A DNA stretch of 64,000 bases. Origin: Cristatella mucedo (lineage: Eukaryota; Bryozoa; Phylactolaemata; Cristatellidae). The stretch covers positions 1,271,001-1,335,000 of the forward strand of contig WPIO01000009.1 of assembly GCA_009760855.2 (NCBI GenBank). The letters run 5' to 3'. Shown one piece after another: positions 1-14,130 of the stretch (its first letter is position 1; each line of letters opens with the position of its first letter). Position numbers and translations under genes: made by a program. The notes under the pieces were generated by a model. The model searched no databases, was not told where the DNA came from, and saw only the letters and a program-made list of their open reading frames with translations.

Positions 1-983
1 TAAAAAGCATAATTATCAAAATTGCAGGGCATTGACTAGTGCAATAGATTCTTCCATTATTTTGCAAATTCGATACTGGTTGAAAATCTACCGGAACTAA
101 ACATACTGGTTGAACATGCTAACGGATTTCGCTGCTTCGATGTGATAGTGGCCAGTAAAACAGCACACTGGACTGTAGTTCCTAATGTTTATTGAACCAA
201 GTTTAAGCAGCTGAAACCGTGGGAAAGAGAAGCTGAAGGATCTGAAAAGTACTTACCAACCCTCCCTGGTAACCTGATGCCACTCCAGCTAATCAAGCCA
301 CATTTTATTGACGTGGAGGCCGTGTGAAGGTATCTGGCAGCATGCTCTAAATCGTCAAACCTTGCACCAGTCAGGCACCAGCTAAACAAGAAACTATGGA
401 CGACCAACGATCAGTATTTTCAGTATCATAGTGAAACAAAACTGGTAATTTGATTGGAATACTGAAATGGATAAGCAGTGATGGTGTGCAATGCCATCCT
501 GGTAATCAGTAAACATCCAGGTATTCGGATCAAAGAAGACAGCTAAAGTAAAACGGGGGCTAAGTGCATGTTCCTCCTGCTACCAACCCAGTAACCTATA
601 TCTGTACATACTCAGCGACCATCTAGAATGATTTTAGCACCATTTCTTGGAACCTATTCTCACACTATGCAGATTTAATACATGTCCATAGGGGTTTGCA
701 TGTACGGTGGGTGTGGCACTAAGCGTTCGATCAAGTTATGAGCTGTAGCTTTATATCACTGTCAAACTCCTGAATGAATTGAATGTAGACACAGCTATAC
801 TTATAGGATTAAGCATAACAAAGAACCTGGAGCACAATAAAGGCCTTTTGATTGAAACAAAATAAATGTCGAGGGTATTTAAAAGGCAGTACTAGCCTTC
901 TTCAAGCACATCTCAATTATAGTGCCTGTATATTTCACAAATCTGTACCAGTGCTTTAATACTCCTAAGTCTTCCAGTGTATT
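1..983. other. No recognisable gene
   Basis: AT-rich non-coding sequence. The only open frame of note is a 72-codon one on the minus strand at 189-407, with no motif or similarity I recognise. I see no repeat family here that recurs elsewhere in the window. Confidence 0.5.
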
Positions 984-1119
984 AGTCTTACTTATAAATA
1001 TACGAAATAAAGTAAAATTCGCTTGCATAGAGCACACAAAAAGACTTCATCTCTATTGAGGTGCTTCACATGTGCGGCAGGGCTCAAGCCAACGACTTCT
1101 ATAATCAAGAGCATTCACC
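984..1119 (-). mobile_element. Degraded SINE-1 copy (tRNA head plus LINE A-type tail)
   Basis: Read on the minus strand, this matches the intact SINE-1 at 26292-26455. A decayed B-box (GGCTTGAGCCC) is followed by GTGAAGCACCTCAATAGAGA and then a diverged half-hairpin and an AT-rich tail. The tRNA head upstream of the B-box is poorly preserved. This looks like an old copy. Confidence 0.6.
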
Positions 1120-1344
1120 ATGACCTCGGTCATCTCTGGCAAATATGTACTGACCTCAACCATCGAAGTGAAACATCAAAAAACTTTTCCAAAAAAAACT
1201 CTTTGCTGCTTTCAGTATGCATTGAAATCTTTCGCCTATTAAGGCAAAACTGTTTTTTTTTCTAGTAAGATAAAATCAAACGCACTAGTTCCAAAAAAAC
1301 CTACTTGGATTTGAAAATGGGAGAACCCCAGCCCTCAAAGCGGT

Positions 1345-1484
1345 TCTAAGCCAAACTGGTTTTTTCCAATGGTTCGGATCAAGGTCTGGCAAAGGTCATG
1401 GGCTCGAGCCCCGTGGCCGACGTGAAGTGCGTAAATAGAGATTGAGCTTTCTTAATGAGTTATGCAAATGAATTAAATTTTTGT
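1345..1484 (+). mobile_element. Degraded SINE-1 copy
   Basis: It has a recognisable B-box (GGCTCGAGCCCC), then GACGTGAAGTGCG and AATAGAGATTGAG, followed by ATGCAAATGAATTAA. These correspond in order to the B-box, hairpin and tail of the SINE-1 at 26292-26455. The A-box half (CCAATGGTTCGG) is eroded and the hairpin's right arm is lost. Confidence 0.65.
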
Positions 1485-2589
1485 AATCTGTAGGTCACGT
1501 TCCAAAGCGACATTTTGCTAAACCAAAAATCGGCTACATCGAAACATTTCTAACTTTTTGCACTCTTACAATGCCCAGTTCATATCTACTTAGACGTGAA
1601 GTCCACATCCAACTTGCTAAATGCATTTTCATCTTAACTTCTTGAGTTTCGCAGTTCAATACTTATTGATAGGTCTTACGAGCTATCAAACCAGCTCTAT
1701 AGAGCTGAAAAACTCTGTAGTTTGTCCTGCCTGTCGTATCTGGTGCTGTGCCACATTGAGCGACTACTTAAAAACTTCAGATAGCTTCTCACTAAGCAGC
1801 TTTTAGCATTTGTAATTTTTTTGCTCAAGTTTAGCCCAATTTAATTTCTCACACGGGCCTTAGTTTTGAAACTTATTTTCTATTGAATTAGTCCTTTATA
1901 CATTTTCTTTTCAGAATCAAGCTTAGTAGAAGTAATCTAGCCAACCTATAATCTAGTATTAGCTTGTTATTTAGCCTAACGACCTTTAAGGCCTTAAAAT
2001 AGCTGTCGAATATCATCGAGGCATGATTCATTAGGATCAGATTTATTAAGCAAGCTGCGAACTGCCGGTTCCTCGGAGTATTCCTTGTTATCTTTGAATG
2101 GTCCTTTACACGTTCTTGCATCCTGATACTGTGAATGCTATTACTAGGGAGTTGAAATTTTGGTGTGAATATGCAGGGCCTACTATAATATACTTCTTTC
2201 TTTTCGGGCTCTGTTGCAATGTCCTACAGTCTTAGTTGCCATCTGATCTGCTCTAAGCTTAACAAATAACCAAATGGTTCTTGAAATAAAATTATTATAA
2301 TAAAATCTTTAGTCACTCTTCAGATGACAGTTACCCGTTGACATCAATACTCACACCTCTCCAACAGAGATATGACCCTCATAATTGCAAGGGAGTCGCA
2401 TTGATCCCCGGATGAGATGAGAGATGCTCGAGAAGTGCTAGTGTATCTCTCCTAGCCTCGAACTCAAATCTTGAGAACATAAGTGCGATGTTGAAGTATG
2501 TTGTCAGTACTTGTAGTAGAACCTTGCCCATAAGATTATTTTATTGCAGTAAAGAAATAAAAATGCACTATCACTAATGCATTATCTTC
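1485..2589. other. No recognisable gene
   Basis: AT-rich unique-looking sequence. Short open frames on both strands (61 and 77 codons) show no motif I recognise. Confidence 0.4.
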
Positions 2590-3839
2590 GGTGTGATTTG
2601 AAAAATGATGTCTGTTAGTATGAGTTGTCAGCGTTAGTTAGGTAAATGAATGTATAAACACTTAGGAATGTAGACATGGATTGAGTATCTCTGCTTGTTT
2701 TGGTCGATCTTTCGGCAGCTTTATATACTATCGATCTCCAAGTCCTTCTCAAGCCCGTCTCATCTCACCCAGGCATCACTGGCACAGCTATGCAATGATT
2801 CAGGTCCTATCTTAGTGGGAGACTCCAGAGTACTGACGTGAATAGACAAAGATAATCCAAGGCACCTCTGAAATATGGGGTAGCTCAGAGCTATGTGCTA
2901 GGTCAGGTTCTTTTCAAGGTTTATACTATCCCTCATGCCGATGTGATTGCCAAGCACTATCCAGGCTGTCATTTCTATGCGGATGACACTCAGTTGTACC
3001 TTTGCTTTGATCCCTCCCAGCCTTGGAGTACCTAGAATTCTCTTAACTGCATTGCTGCATGTAATGATGACATCCTCACATGAATGGCAGCAAATTTTCT
3101 TAAATTGAATGAGGATAAAAATAATTTACTAGTTATAAGCGAGCCAAGTTTGATTAAGAATTTGGAAAGGCTAATGCTCAAAATCCGTTCTGCCAGCATA
3201 TCTCCTACTGAATCTGCACGAAACTTAGGTGTCGGATTCCATGGTGACCGTACGTTAGACGACCACATCAGCTCCACGTCAAGTCTGCCTACTTTCAGCT
3301 ACCTAATATAGCTAAAATTCGGGCTTATTTACATAAGGATACCACATCTTAGTTCATCCAGCCATTTGTGAAATCCCGTCTTGACGTCGATAACTCATTG
3401 CTTGCTTACCTACCGTCATGTGCAATAAGGCCCTTACAGCTGGTGAAAAAATCTGCAGCTCGGTTTGCCTGTCGTGAGGGTACCAGTTTCCACATGACTC
3501 CACTTCTCACTGATCTGCACTAGCTACAAGTCAAGCAACGGATCGACTTCAAAGTTTTATTGCTCACTTTTGCGTCCTTCCATTCTTTGGCACGGGATTA
3601 TTTTTTAGATCTACCCCCGCCCAACCGGCCAAACATCGTTCCCCATGCTTTTCGGAATCTTAATAGTTTACCAATACCCGGTAAAAACCTTAAATCCTGT
3701 GGAAGCCGTGCATTTAGTTTGTATGCTATTACTCATCACTCAAGTGCATTTCCAATTGCAGCAAATGTTAAGCACCTAGAAAGAGATTGAGTTCTCTTAT
3801 GGCACTTTATGAAGTGCATTATTATTATTAATATTATTA
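2590..3839 (+). mobile_element. LINE family A, 5'-truncated copy with decayed RT
   Basis: CR1/L2-group non-LTR retrotransposon. It begins upstream of RT motif A and runs through a still readable FYADDTQLYLCFD block (about 2970-3010), the thumb and C-terminal ORF2 region, and the 3' UTR. It ends with the family hairpin and ATTATTATTAATATTATT. Several stops and frameshifts break it; the longest open piece is 75 codons at 3084-3311. The 5' boundary is approximate because the first 50 bases are strongly diverged. Confidence 0.85.
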
Positions 3840-3840
3840 C

Positions 3841-4172
3841 GCTACCAAGCCTGGAACTCACTCCCGACTTGCGTCGCAACATCCCCAGACTTGACCACAG
3901 GTAAAAAGGACTTAAAACGCATGTATTTAGTACAGTATTTAGAGGTTCCCAGCGATTAGTACTTCATGTACTTGTGCCTGCCGACACTGCACATGCTGCC
4001 ACTAATCACACTTGCATGCTGACCTTGTTCATTTCACCTCTCACCATGTTAGTCATGTTATTTATCAAGCACGACACTACTCACCATTCAATCGCGTTTC
4101 TTTTGTAGTAAATGTAAAACGCCTATAAAGAGAATGAGTTCTCTGAGGGCGCTTTTCCAAGTGTGTTGTTAA
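3841..4172 (+). mobile_element. LINE family A, short 3' fragment
   Basis: A second LINE A copy begins directly after the (ATT) tail of the previous one. It starts within the C-terminal ORF2 block (AWNSLPTC equivalent) and runs through the 3' UTR to the hairpin GTAAAACGCC...GGGCGCTTTT. The join of a tail to a new truncated 5' end in the same orientation indicates a separate insertion into, or next to, the older tail. Confidence 0.8.
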
Positions 4173-6880
4173 ATTATGAGGGAACGGCTAATGTTGAATG
4201 TGAAGCTAACTTTCTACCATCATGAAAGATGGCGTTTTAAAAGCATTTTCCAGAATTCCTTTAGGCTTTGAATGGGCACTTTCTCCAAAACATGTTATTG
4301 TGCCAAATATGACTTCAATAGAAAATATACTTTGGATTTTATGTGAAGCACTTCGATGACATTGTAATGTACAGTTTACATGAGGCTTTTAAGTTGCTAG
4401 GTGACGTGAACACGAAGGTTATTTCATTAATTAATATGGCGAATTGAATTTAAAGCCAACTATTGCTCGTTTCTCTCAAGTTCCTGTTACGATATCGATA
4501 TATAAAAATATTTTCTAGACAATAGTGAGGGATTGAGCCGTTTTGCTTGATTTATTTAAGACCATTATCGAATAGGTTAAGGTCCAATGATTTCTTAAAA
4601 GTGTGACTATTTTTCTCACGTGTAGTAGTGTAAGGCTCGTTCCTCGTTAGTTGGGCAGTTACCAGCTCAGGCATTTGAAGCTGCTTGAAGTGCAAACGAA
4701 GTCTTTATCAATCTGGTTTTGGATATCGGGTCCACAAAAAATCATGTAGGAATTAAATATTTCAAGTGTCACACAAACGCATGGCGTCCTAGCATTAGGT
4801 TAAATTGATGCAGATCCTGACTTCTTGGACAGTGATTGCAATCAGCGGAAGTTTGCCAATTAGCACCATTGGCTGCAGCATGAATGCTCAATAATTTAAT
4901 GATGGCAGCCAGGATCTTCATTTTCATTTTCACGTGCTTACAGTAGCTTCACAAGATTTCTGAAGTGATTTGCTCTAACGGCGACAGTTGCAACAACTAA
5001 GAAAGAACGGTGTTACTCAAAAGTCGCTTATATTATAAACCAGCCACAATTGACGGATACCGTTTGAGAAACGAAAAAAAGCCATCTAAGTTAAATGATG
5101 GGCAGGAAATTGAATTGGCTTTTAATTCAAGTACTTAAGTACCAAGCAAATAAGACTTACCGGAATCTTTCATAAGTAAAACATCTCTGATAGCGTGCGA
5201 TTCTTCTGCTAAATTACTTTTACAATACAAACGAATCATAATATTATGACCTGTATAATGAAGGCAAATCAAAAGCAAGATACAACTTTACTTTTTCTTC
5301 CCATCCACCAAAGATGTGTTCCTGGATACAGCCTTTGTATAATGTTAAGATAACTTCTCTCAGTCACTGTGCATCATCGCAGCATGATGTTGCAGGATCA
5401 GTAATTCTCCGTCGAAATTTTTGGGAAAGTTCTAACAACGGTATATCTCGTGCATGCATTGAAATTAATCCTCCATAGCCATAGATGCTAGCCTAGGGTA
5501 GTATTCTAGCTCTTAACAACCCAGGTTGTGGTTTAACATCTTACTGGTGTACATTATTTCTCGCCAAATAAAAACAGAGGTAATTTCTTTTAGGCTCTTT
5601 AAAATTTGTATAAACGAGGCAGGAAAAACTGATAGCATTTTATTATTGAATTAAGTGTAATGCAGCCATTTTTCCAAGACATAAACCTGTCAAAATTAGT
5701 GTGAATATTTTTTTCTCCTAGACGGATACCTTTCGACAGTTGAGTTACCGTAATTCTTTGTTTTGCTTTAGATTCCAGTTAAAGTTACCATAATACTGAA
5801 GAGTTTGAAAATTTGCACTCTTATAATTTAGTTAATTTAAATTATAAGTGATATAAATATAAGCGTATCTTAAACATTTATTTAAAAAATAAGTATTGAT
5901 ATGTTAGATGTATCAAAATTGTTTATTATTGAGAATGGGCCCATCCAATTTGAATAATTTTTACGTTATGACGAAGTTCTACATTTTCTGAATAAAAAAT
6001 ACATTTACAATCGTATTATGATCAGGATAAATCACGGAAACTGGAGCAAGAGTGGTAGCTCGCCTTCAGACGAGCCGCTGGTACTAATCATGACAGTTTA
6101 GCTGAGGCTCACTCCAAAATCTCTCACTTGCGTGGTTCGCGCCATCGTAGAGTGGCTACGATTTACCGGATTTTTTGTTTTCGCATGCCCATTTTTTCAT
6201 TTAGCAGCTACATCCAGAGGAGAATAACCAATACTACAATAGGCGAATAAGTGTCTAGCTAGCACATTGACTGTTTCTAGATCGCACATGTCAATTCTTA
6301 ATAATACACTAAAAACATTGCTCAGTCATTCATACTTTAAAAAAAATGGCAATTTACTTCTTGAGTTCCAATTTGCTTGAATTATAAGTGGCCCTGATAC
6401 AGCAACCACAATCACTAAGCTGCAACAGAAACTGAGGCTGCGAGGTGCAATGCCAATTTAGGTACTGGAAGTGTGGCAAGGTGATACCTGACATTTACCA
6501 ATAGCACCAATCTTACTGCTTATAAGATTACCTCGGATCAATGAATCTTGGAGTTCATCCTGTCAATAGTCAGATATATGTTGCTTTCAAATGTTTCCAA
6601 GGCTGTGCATCTCTGCGCCAGGGTGAAGTAAAATTTCAAAGTAATCCGAAAGCCTCAGTGATTAGTGCTTAAATCGAAGACTTAGCAAATGTGTAACTGC
6701 TATTCATTAGGAATGCCCAAGTAATATCGCACAGTTTTTTATTTCGGCTGTGTTTATCTCACCGCCTAGGTATTGAAACTAACGGTAAAATAGTGATGGC
6801 AAATCTTCTACGGCATTGAATAAATCAATAAATCATTGCAGAGGCGAACGTCTACTAATAAATAATTTCTTTGCAAGGTA
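4173..6880. other. Long stretch without recognisable genes
   Basis: About 2.7 kb of AT-rich DNA. I found no open frame above 60 codons and no match to the repeat families described elsewhere in the window. Confidence 0.5.
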
Positions 6881-8087
6881 GGTTGTGTGGCTCTGTGCTA
6901 GGTCCGATCCTTTTCACCGTTTATACTCTCCCTCTCGCTGATGTGATTGCCAAGCACAATCTAGGCTTTCACTTCTATGCGGATGACACTCATTTGTACC
7001 ATTGCTTTGATCACTCCCAGCCTTCGAGCACCTCAAATTCTCTCAACTCACTTGCTGCATGCATTGATGACATCCGATCATGGATGGCAGCAAATTTTCT
7101 AAAACTAAACGATGATAAAACTAACTTACTAGTTATGGGCAAACCTAGTGTTATTCAGAAATTGGAAAGGCTGACTTTCAAAATTGGCTCTGCCAGCATA
7201 TCTCCAGTTGCATCAGCTCGAAATCTAGGTGTCATATTCCAAAGCGACCTCTCGTTAGACGACCACATCAGCTCCACAGTCAAATCAGCCTATTTTCAGC
7301 TTCATAACATTGCTAAAATTAGGGCTTGTTTAGATAAGGATACCACGTCCAAGTTGGTCCATGCATTCGTGACATCTCGTCTCGACTTCTGCAACTCACT
7401 GCTTACTGGCCTACCAGCATGTGCGATCAGGCGATTGCAGCTGGTGCAAAACTCTGCAGCTAGGCTTGTCTGTCGTGAGCGTCGCAGTTGCCACATTACT
7501 CCACTTCTCGCCGACCTGCACTGGTTACCAGTCAAGCAACGGATTGACTTTAAGGTTTTGTTGTTCACTTTTAGGTCCTTCATTCTATGGCTCCAGCCTA
7601 TCTCTCCGACATACTCCCCATCAGGCCAAGCATCGTACCAACCGCTTTTCGGAATCCAACAGTCTAGAAATACCTCGTACAAACCTTAAATTGTTTGGAG
7701 ACCGTGCATTTAGTTCGTATGCTCCCAAAGCCTGGAACGCCCTCCCGACCTGCTTCAGAAAATCCCCTGAACTGACCACATTTAAAAGGAACTTTAAAAC
7801 TTTAAAAGGAACACACCTATTTAGGACCGCATTTAGTGGGTCCCTGTGATTCGTCCTTCACGTGCTTATGCGTGCTGACACTGTGCATGCTGCCACTAAC
7901 CACATTTGCATGCTGACCCTGTGCAAGTCACCCCTAACCATGATATTCATTTTGTTTGTTCTTCAAGCAGGATTTTACTTACCATTCAATTGCATTTCCC
8001 TTTGCAGCAAATGTAAAGCGCCTAGAAAGAGATTAAGTTCTCTGATGGTGCTTTATCAAGTAGATTATTATCATTATTATTATTATG
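6881..8087 (+). mobile_element. LINE family A, best-preserved 3' half
   Basis: 5'-truncated CR1/L2-group element starting at the GSVLGP block just upstream of the RT YADD motif. It runs through ORF2's C-terminus, a 240-base 3' UTR and the terminal hairpin (GTAAAGCGCC...GGTGCTTTAT), and ends in an ATTATTATTATT-type tail at 8066-8087. It is among the least decayed LINE A copies here and serves as a working reference for the family's 3' end. Confidence 0.92.
6889..7849 (+). pseudogene. LINE A ORF2 fragment: RT palm/thumb and C-terminal domain
   Basis: Part of a retrotransposon reverse transcriptase that would copy its own RNA at the target site. The first frame is open from GSVLGPILF through the catalytic FYADDTH box and ARNLGVIF to the HWLPVKQRIDFKVL block. 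Two one-base losses relative to sister copies (near 7577 and 7615) then throw the reading into the other frames. The C-terminal block (SYAPKAWNALPTCF...RTAFSGSL, stop at 7847-7849) is intact in the last frame. A short duplication of TTTAAAAGGAAC occurs at 7777-7811. RT motifs upstream of the YADD box, and the endonuclease, are absent through 5' truncation. The open ORF on the opposite strand at 7302-7682 is a shadow. Confidence 0.9.
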
Positions 8088-8432
8088 CCAAAAAGAGGAT
8101 AATGAACTACTTTTAATTACCGTTGATTAATACTTGTATTGAAATATTTAGGGGAGAACACTGAGATAAATGTGGAAAGCAAGGTGGACGTTCTCTTCAA
8201 TTTTATATGCTGGACTTTGGACGTTGTAGTAATGACTGTACACAGCTAACCTGATGAGAGACTTATATGTAGGGACCACATCGGAAAAAAGATTTTCGTA
8301 ATAACCTCACATTTTGAACATATGTTGTTTTCTTTAAATTATATTAAATGGTCATATGTGCGCATCTTCAGATTAACCACTTGAAGATTTTTATTCGTTG
8401 ATTTACATATATTGCTGTATCATAAAAAATAC
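8088..8432. other. No recognisable gene
   Basis: Short AT-rich spacer between the LINE A tail and a SINE-2 copy; nothing recognised. Confidence 0.4.
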
Positions 8433-8604
8433 TAGCTGATTTAACAGCCTCTTTTTGTATAGCGACGGAAGAGCCTTGATGGTTCACACCACCACTTGCA
8501 GTGGCGATAAAGGATCGCCCACCACAGGATACGAACCCACGACCTCGGGGCCGAGGTCGTAAAAAGCAACCGCCTTACCTAGTGAGCCATTACGGATCAT
8601 AACT
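8433..8604 (-). mobile_element. SINE-2, tRNA-derived SINE (clearest copy)
   Basis: On the minus strand this begins with a tRNA-like head: A-box-like TGGCTCACTAGGTAAGGCGG, then B-box GGTTCGTATCC, close to the canonical GGTTCGANTCC. A body follows with GATCCTTTATCGCCACTGCA, AGTGGTGG and ATCAAGGCTCTTC, ending in GAGGCTGTTAAATC. The same body recurs at 39772-39912, 63240-63377 and 63437-63620. Its 3' end does not match the LINE A or LINE B hairpins, so its mobilising partner is not visible here. Confidence 0.82.
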
Positions 8605-9778
8605 GTCTCGACTTCCATGATCTCGCAGTCTGGGTGTGGCAATTTGATTCTCTTCCAGCGTATGAGTGCTAGTTTGACTCTCTTCCTGGACACTAGTTGC
8701 ATCTCTGTATCTCGCACTAATTACAAATATTTTCTTGATCACAACCTTCAAGTTCTATGCCTTAATTTTACCATTCGCTCCATTCTCCGGTTACTGCGTT
8801 TAATGGCCTTGCATTTCCCAAATCTCAGCAGAAAATATCTATCGTCTCGCAAGGTCCAATTATCCTAAATAGACAATTTCTTTTGTGTGTGTGTGCTATG
8901 CATTATTTAGAAAATGTTGTTAACCACACAGTCTTTTAAGCAAGTGCTTCAGAGAAATTTATTGTTTGTTTTAGCCAGCTAACCAAAGTGTTATAGTTTC
9001 TAGCATTTGAAAGCACTTCTAAGCAGTTAAACTTGCATGCTGTAGACCATTGGTTATATTTTCTATAACAGTCAGTTGTGACGTGCATCACTTGTGATTC
9101 ATTTCCCTTGGGAAGCTATTCCAATAACTTATTTCTTCCATTGTGAAGTTCTGATAATGTTCATCTAGGAAAACCTTTGCACTTGCGATATAGCTGAAGC
9201 TTGCCACGTTAAATTTTCCAACAGCCAGCACTCCAGAGCCTCTAAATTGCTCATACATTTAGCTTCAAAATAGCCCAAAGTATTAAAAGGCAGCACTTTG
9301 ACTCACAGTAACCTCAGTGGATGAATGAAAATTAGAGGGCTGAAAAGGCAACTGCCCTATAATTAAGTTGAGTAATGAATCAACGGTAAACCACATGGTC
9401 AATCTATGGTTGCAACTTGGTTATGTAGCTCTGGCACACAAAGAGCAGCAGCCTAAATGCTGGTTAAAAGGCTACACAGCTGTTGAATCGAAGCTCCCTA
9501 GTGAAGCTCCTGGTACTAGCAAATGCCAGAAACTCTGCGTTCGATTTTCCAGGCGGTGCATGGTTTTTATCTTGTTTGATGATTGTAACGAATTGGCAAT
9601 GCATGCCATGCAGATACCAGCCCTCAACCAATGTCTTGCTAGCAGCATGCAAGATATTCTGGATTCTTTGAAATTCTGGTGGCCTCCTATAGGCACCAGC
9701 TTGCACGTGATTACCTGGGATCTGCTAAGTCCATAAACACGCGCTTTTTGGTCCTAGATCGTGTACGTGTGTGAGTAC

Positions 9779-9780
<2 letters not shown>
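8605..9780. other. No recognised gene; one 122-codon open frame
   Basis: The stretch holds a 122-codon plus-strand open frame at 9368-9736 overlapped by two minus-strand frames of 74-80 codons. It has no signal peptide, no domain motif I know, and no repeat counterpart. I do not call it a gene. Confidence 0.35.
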
Positions 9781-9822
<42 letters not shown>

Positions 9823-9891
9823 GTGGGTGCGTGTGTGTGTGTGTGTGTGTGTGGATGCGTGCATGCATGCGTGCGTGCATGTGTGTGTGTA

Positions 9892-9930
<39 letters not shown>
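9781..9930 (+). repeat. (GT)n microsatellite, compound
   Basis: About 150 bases of GT dinucleotides interrupted by a GCGTGCATGCATGCGTGCGTGCAT segment type and by single-base variants. The cysteine/valine-rich and histidine/threonine-rich open frames across it are repeat artefacts. Confidence 0.97.
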
Positions 9931-9931
<1 letters not shown>

Positions 9932-10271
9932 CACATTCAAAGGGTTACACCTGTAGAGTCAGAAAATAAAAAGGAAATAAATTAGCTAACAAGGAAAAAG
10001 TATCCCGCTCACTCAACTATATATGCAGGAAATTAGTTAAAAATATACTAGCTGCTTGAGAAAGGTAGCTTCTTTCTTGATGAACGGCCTTAAAGGTAAC
10101 GTCAGGTAACTTCCAAAAGGATGTAAGTAAAACGGTCAGTTAAAAGAGAAACCACTAATAGAGCTCATATGTACACAGGGAATCATGCTGATAATGATTG
10201 CCGGCAGTATAACCATCTCGCTCATAGTGGCTTGCCATTTTAGCTTGATGTATATGGTTTGCTGACCGCAG

Positions 10272-10302
10272 ACTTCTAGCACGGCCATGCCGTGCTAGAA
10301 GT
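10272..10302. repeat. Perfect 31-base hairpin
   Basis: ACTTCTAGCACGGC is followed by CAT and then by its exact reverse complement GCCGTGCTAGAAGT. Complementarity stops sharply at both outer ends. The surroundings are unique-looking AT-rich DNA with no neighbouring repeat to explain it. Confidence 0.9.
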
Positions 10303-10614
10303 GGTTACCGTTAGGAAACCATGCAGTTCACCGGACCGTGGGCTAACAGAATGGAACAGCAAAGATGCACATTGACTAACCAGACCAGCCTTAGTATACA
10401 AGCTATTCATTCAAAGGTTAACAAAATTAGAAAACAATTAGTGATGAATGAGGCTGGCTTATAAACTGTGACCATATTGAATAGTTATAAATAATTACTG
10501 GCTTTTCCATTTGAAGCCATAAATCCATATAATATCTTGAATAAATTAGAAAGAAGCATATTTGTTTATCAGACAAAGTAGCAAGTAAAATTGCCGTAGT
10601 GACAATTGCTCGAC

Positions 10615-11124
10615 TTTTAGGTCTCTTCATTCTATGGCTCCAGCCTATCTTTCAGAGATACTACCCCATCAGGCAAAGCATCATACCACTCGCTTTTCGG
10701 AATCCAACAGTCTAGAAATACCTCGTACAAACCTTAAATCCTTTGGAGACCGTGCATTTAGCTCGTATGCTCCCACAGCCTGGAACTCCCTCCCGACCTG
10801 CATCAGAACATCCCCTGACCTGACCACATTTAAAAGAAACTTAAAAACATTCCTATTTAGGACAGCATTTAGTGGGTCCTTGTGATTCGTCCTCGATGTG
10901 CTTATGCGTGCTGACACTGTTCATGCTGCCACTAACCACATTTGCATGCTGACCCAGTGCATGTAACCCCTAACCATGTTATTCATTTTGTTTGTTTTTC
11001 AAGCATGATTTTACTTACTATTCTATTGCGTATCACTTTGCAGCAAATGTAAAGCGCCTAGAAAGAGATTAAGTTCTCTGAGGGCGCTTTATCAAGTGCA
11101 ATATTACTATTATTATTATTATTA
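10615..11124 (+). mobile_element. LINE family A, 3' fragment
   Basis: Starts at the ORF2 C-terminal block (MAPAYLSEILPHQAKHHTTR...), which stays open to its natural stop at 10883-10885. The 3' UTR, hairpin (GTAAAGCGCC...GGGCGCTTTA) and an (ATT)n tail at about 11103-11124 follow. Very close to the copy at 6881-8087, but lacking both frame-breaking deletions of that copy in the shared part. Confidence 0.9.
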
Positions 11125-11158
11125 AGATACTGGCCAATAAAAAATGGCTCCAAAACAC

Positions 11159-14045
<2,887 letters not shown>

Positions 14046-14130
14046 TCGGACCTCGAGGCATATGTGAAGCGCCTGAATATAGATTAAATTCTCTTGGGGC
14101 GCTATATAAATTAATTATATATAAATTATG
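14046..14130 (+). mobile_element. SINE-1, 3' part
   Basis: Begins at the remnant of the B-box (CGGACCTCGAGGCATATG), continues with GTGAAGCGCCTGAATATAGA and GGGGCGCTATATAAATTAATTA, and runs into an AT-rich tail. The hairpin arms GCGCC/GGCGC are intact. The tRNA head is missing. Confidence 0.75.

Noticed and set aside
7302-7682. 126-codon minus-strand frame, and similar ones at 43674-44078, 23803-24162 and 54606-54863 (opposite strand)
   Set aside because: They lie antisense to the LINE A C-terminal region and recur in each copy because the sense strand is conserved. They are shadows of ORF2.
8484-8717. Minus-strand 77-codon frame
   Set aside because: It runs through the SINE-2 head and body.
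9368-9736. 122-codon plus-strand open frame
   Set aside because: It has no recognised motif, no signal peptide and no splice or promoter context; overlapping frames are open on the other strand too, so openness alone is not evidence.
9725-9985. Cys/Val- and His/Thr-repeat open frames on both strands
   Set aside because: They are translations of the (GT)n microsatellite and have no other support.
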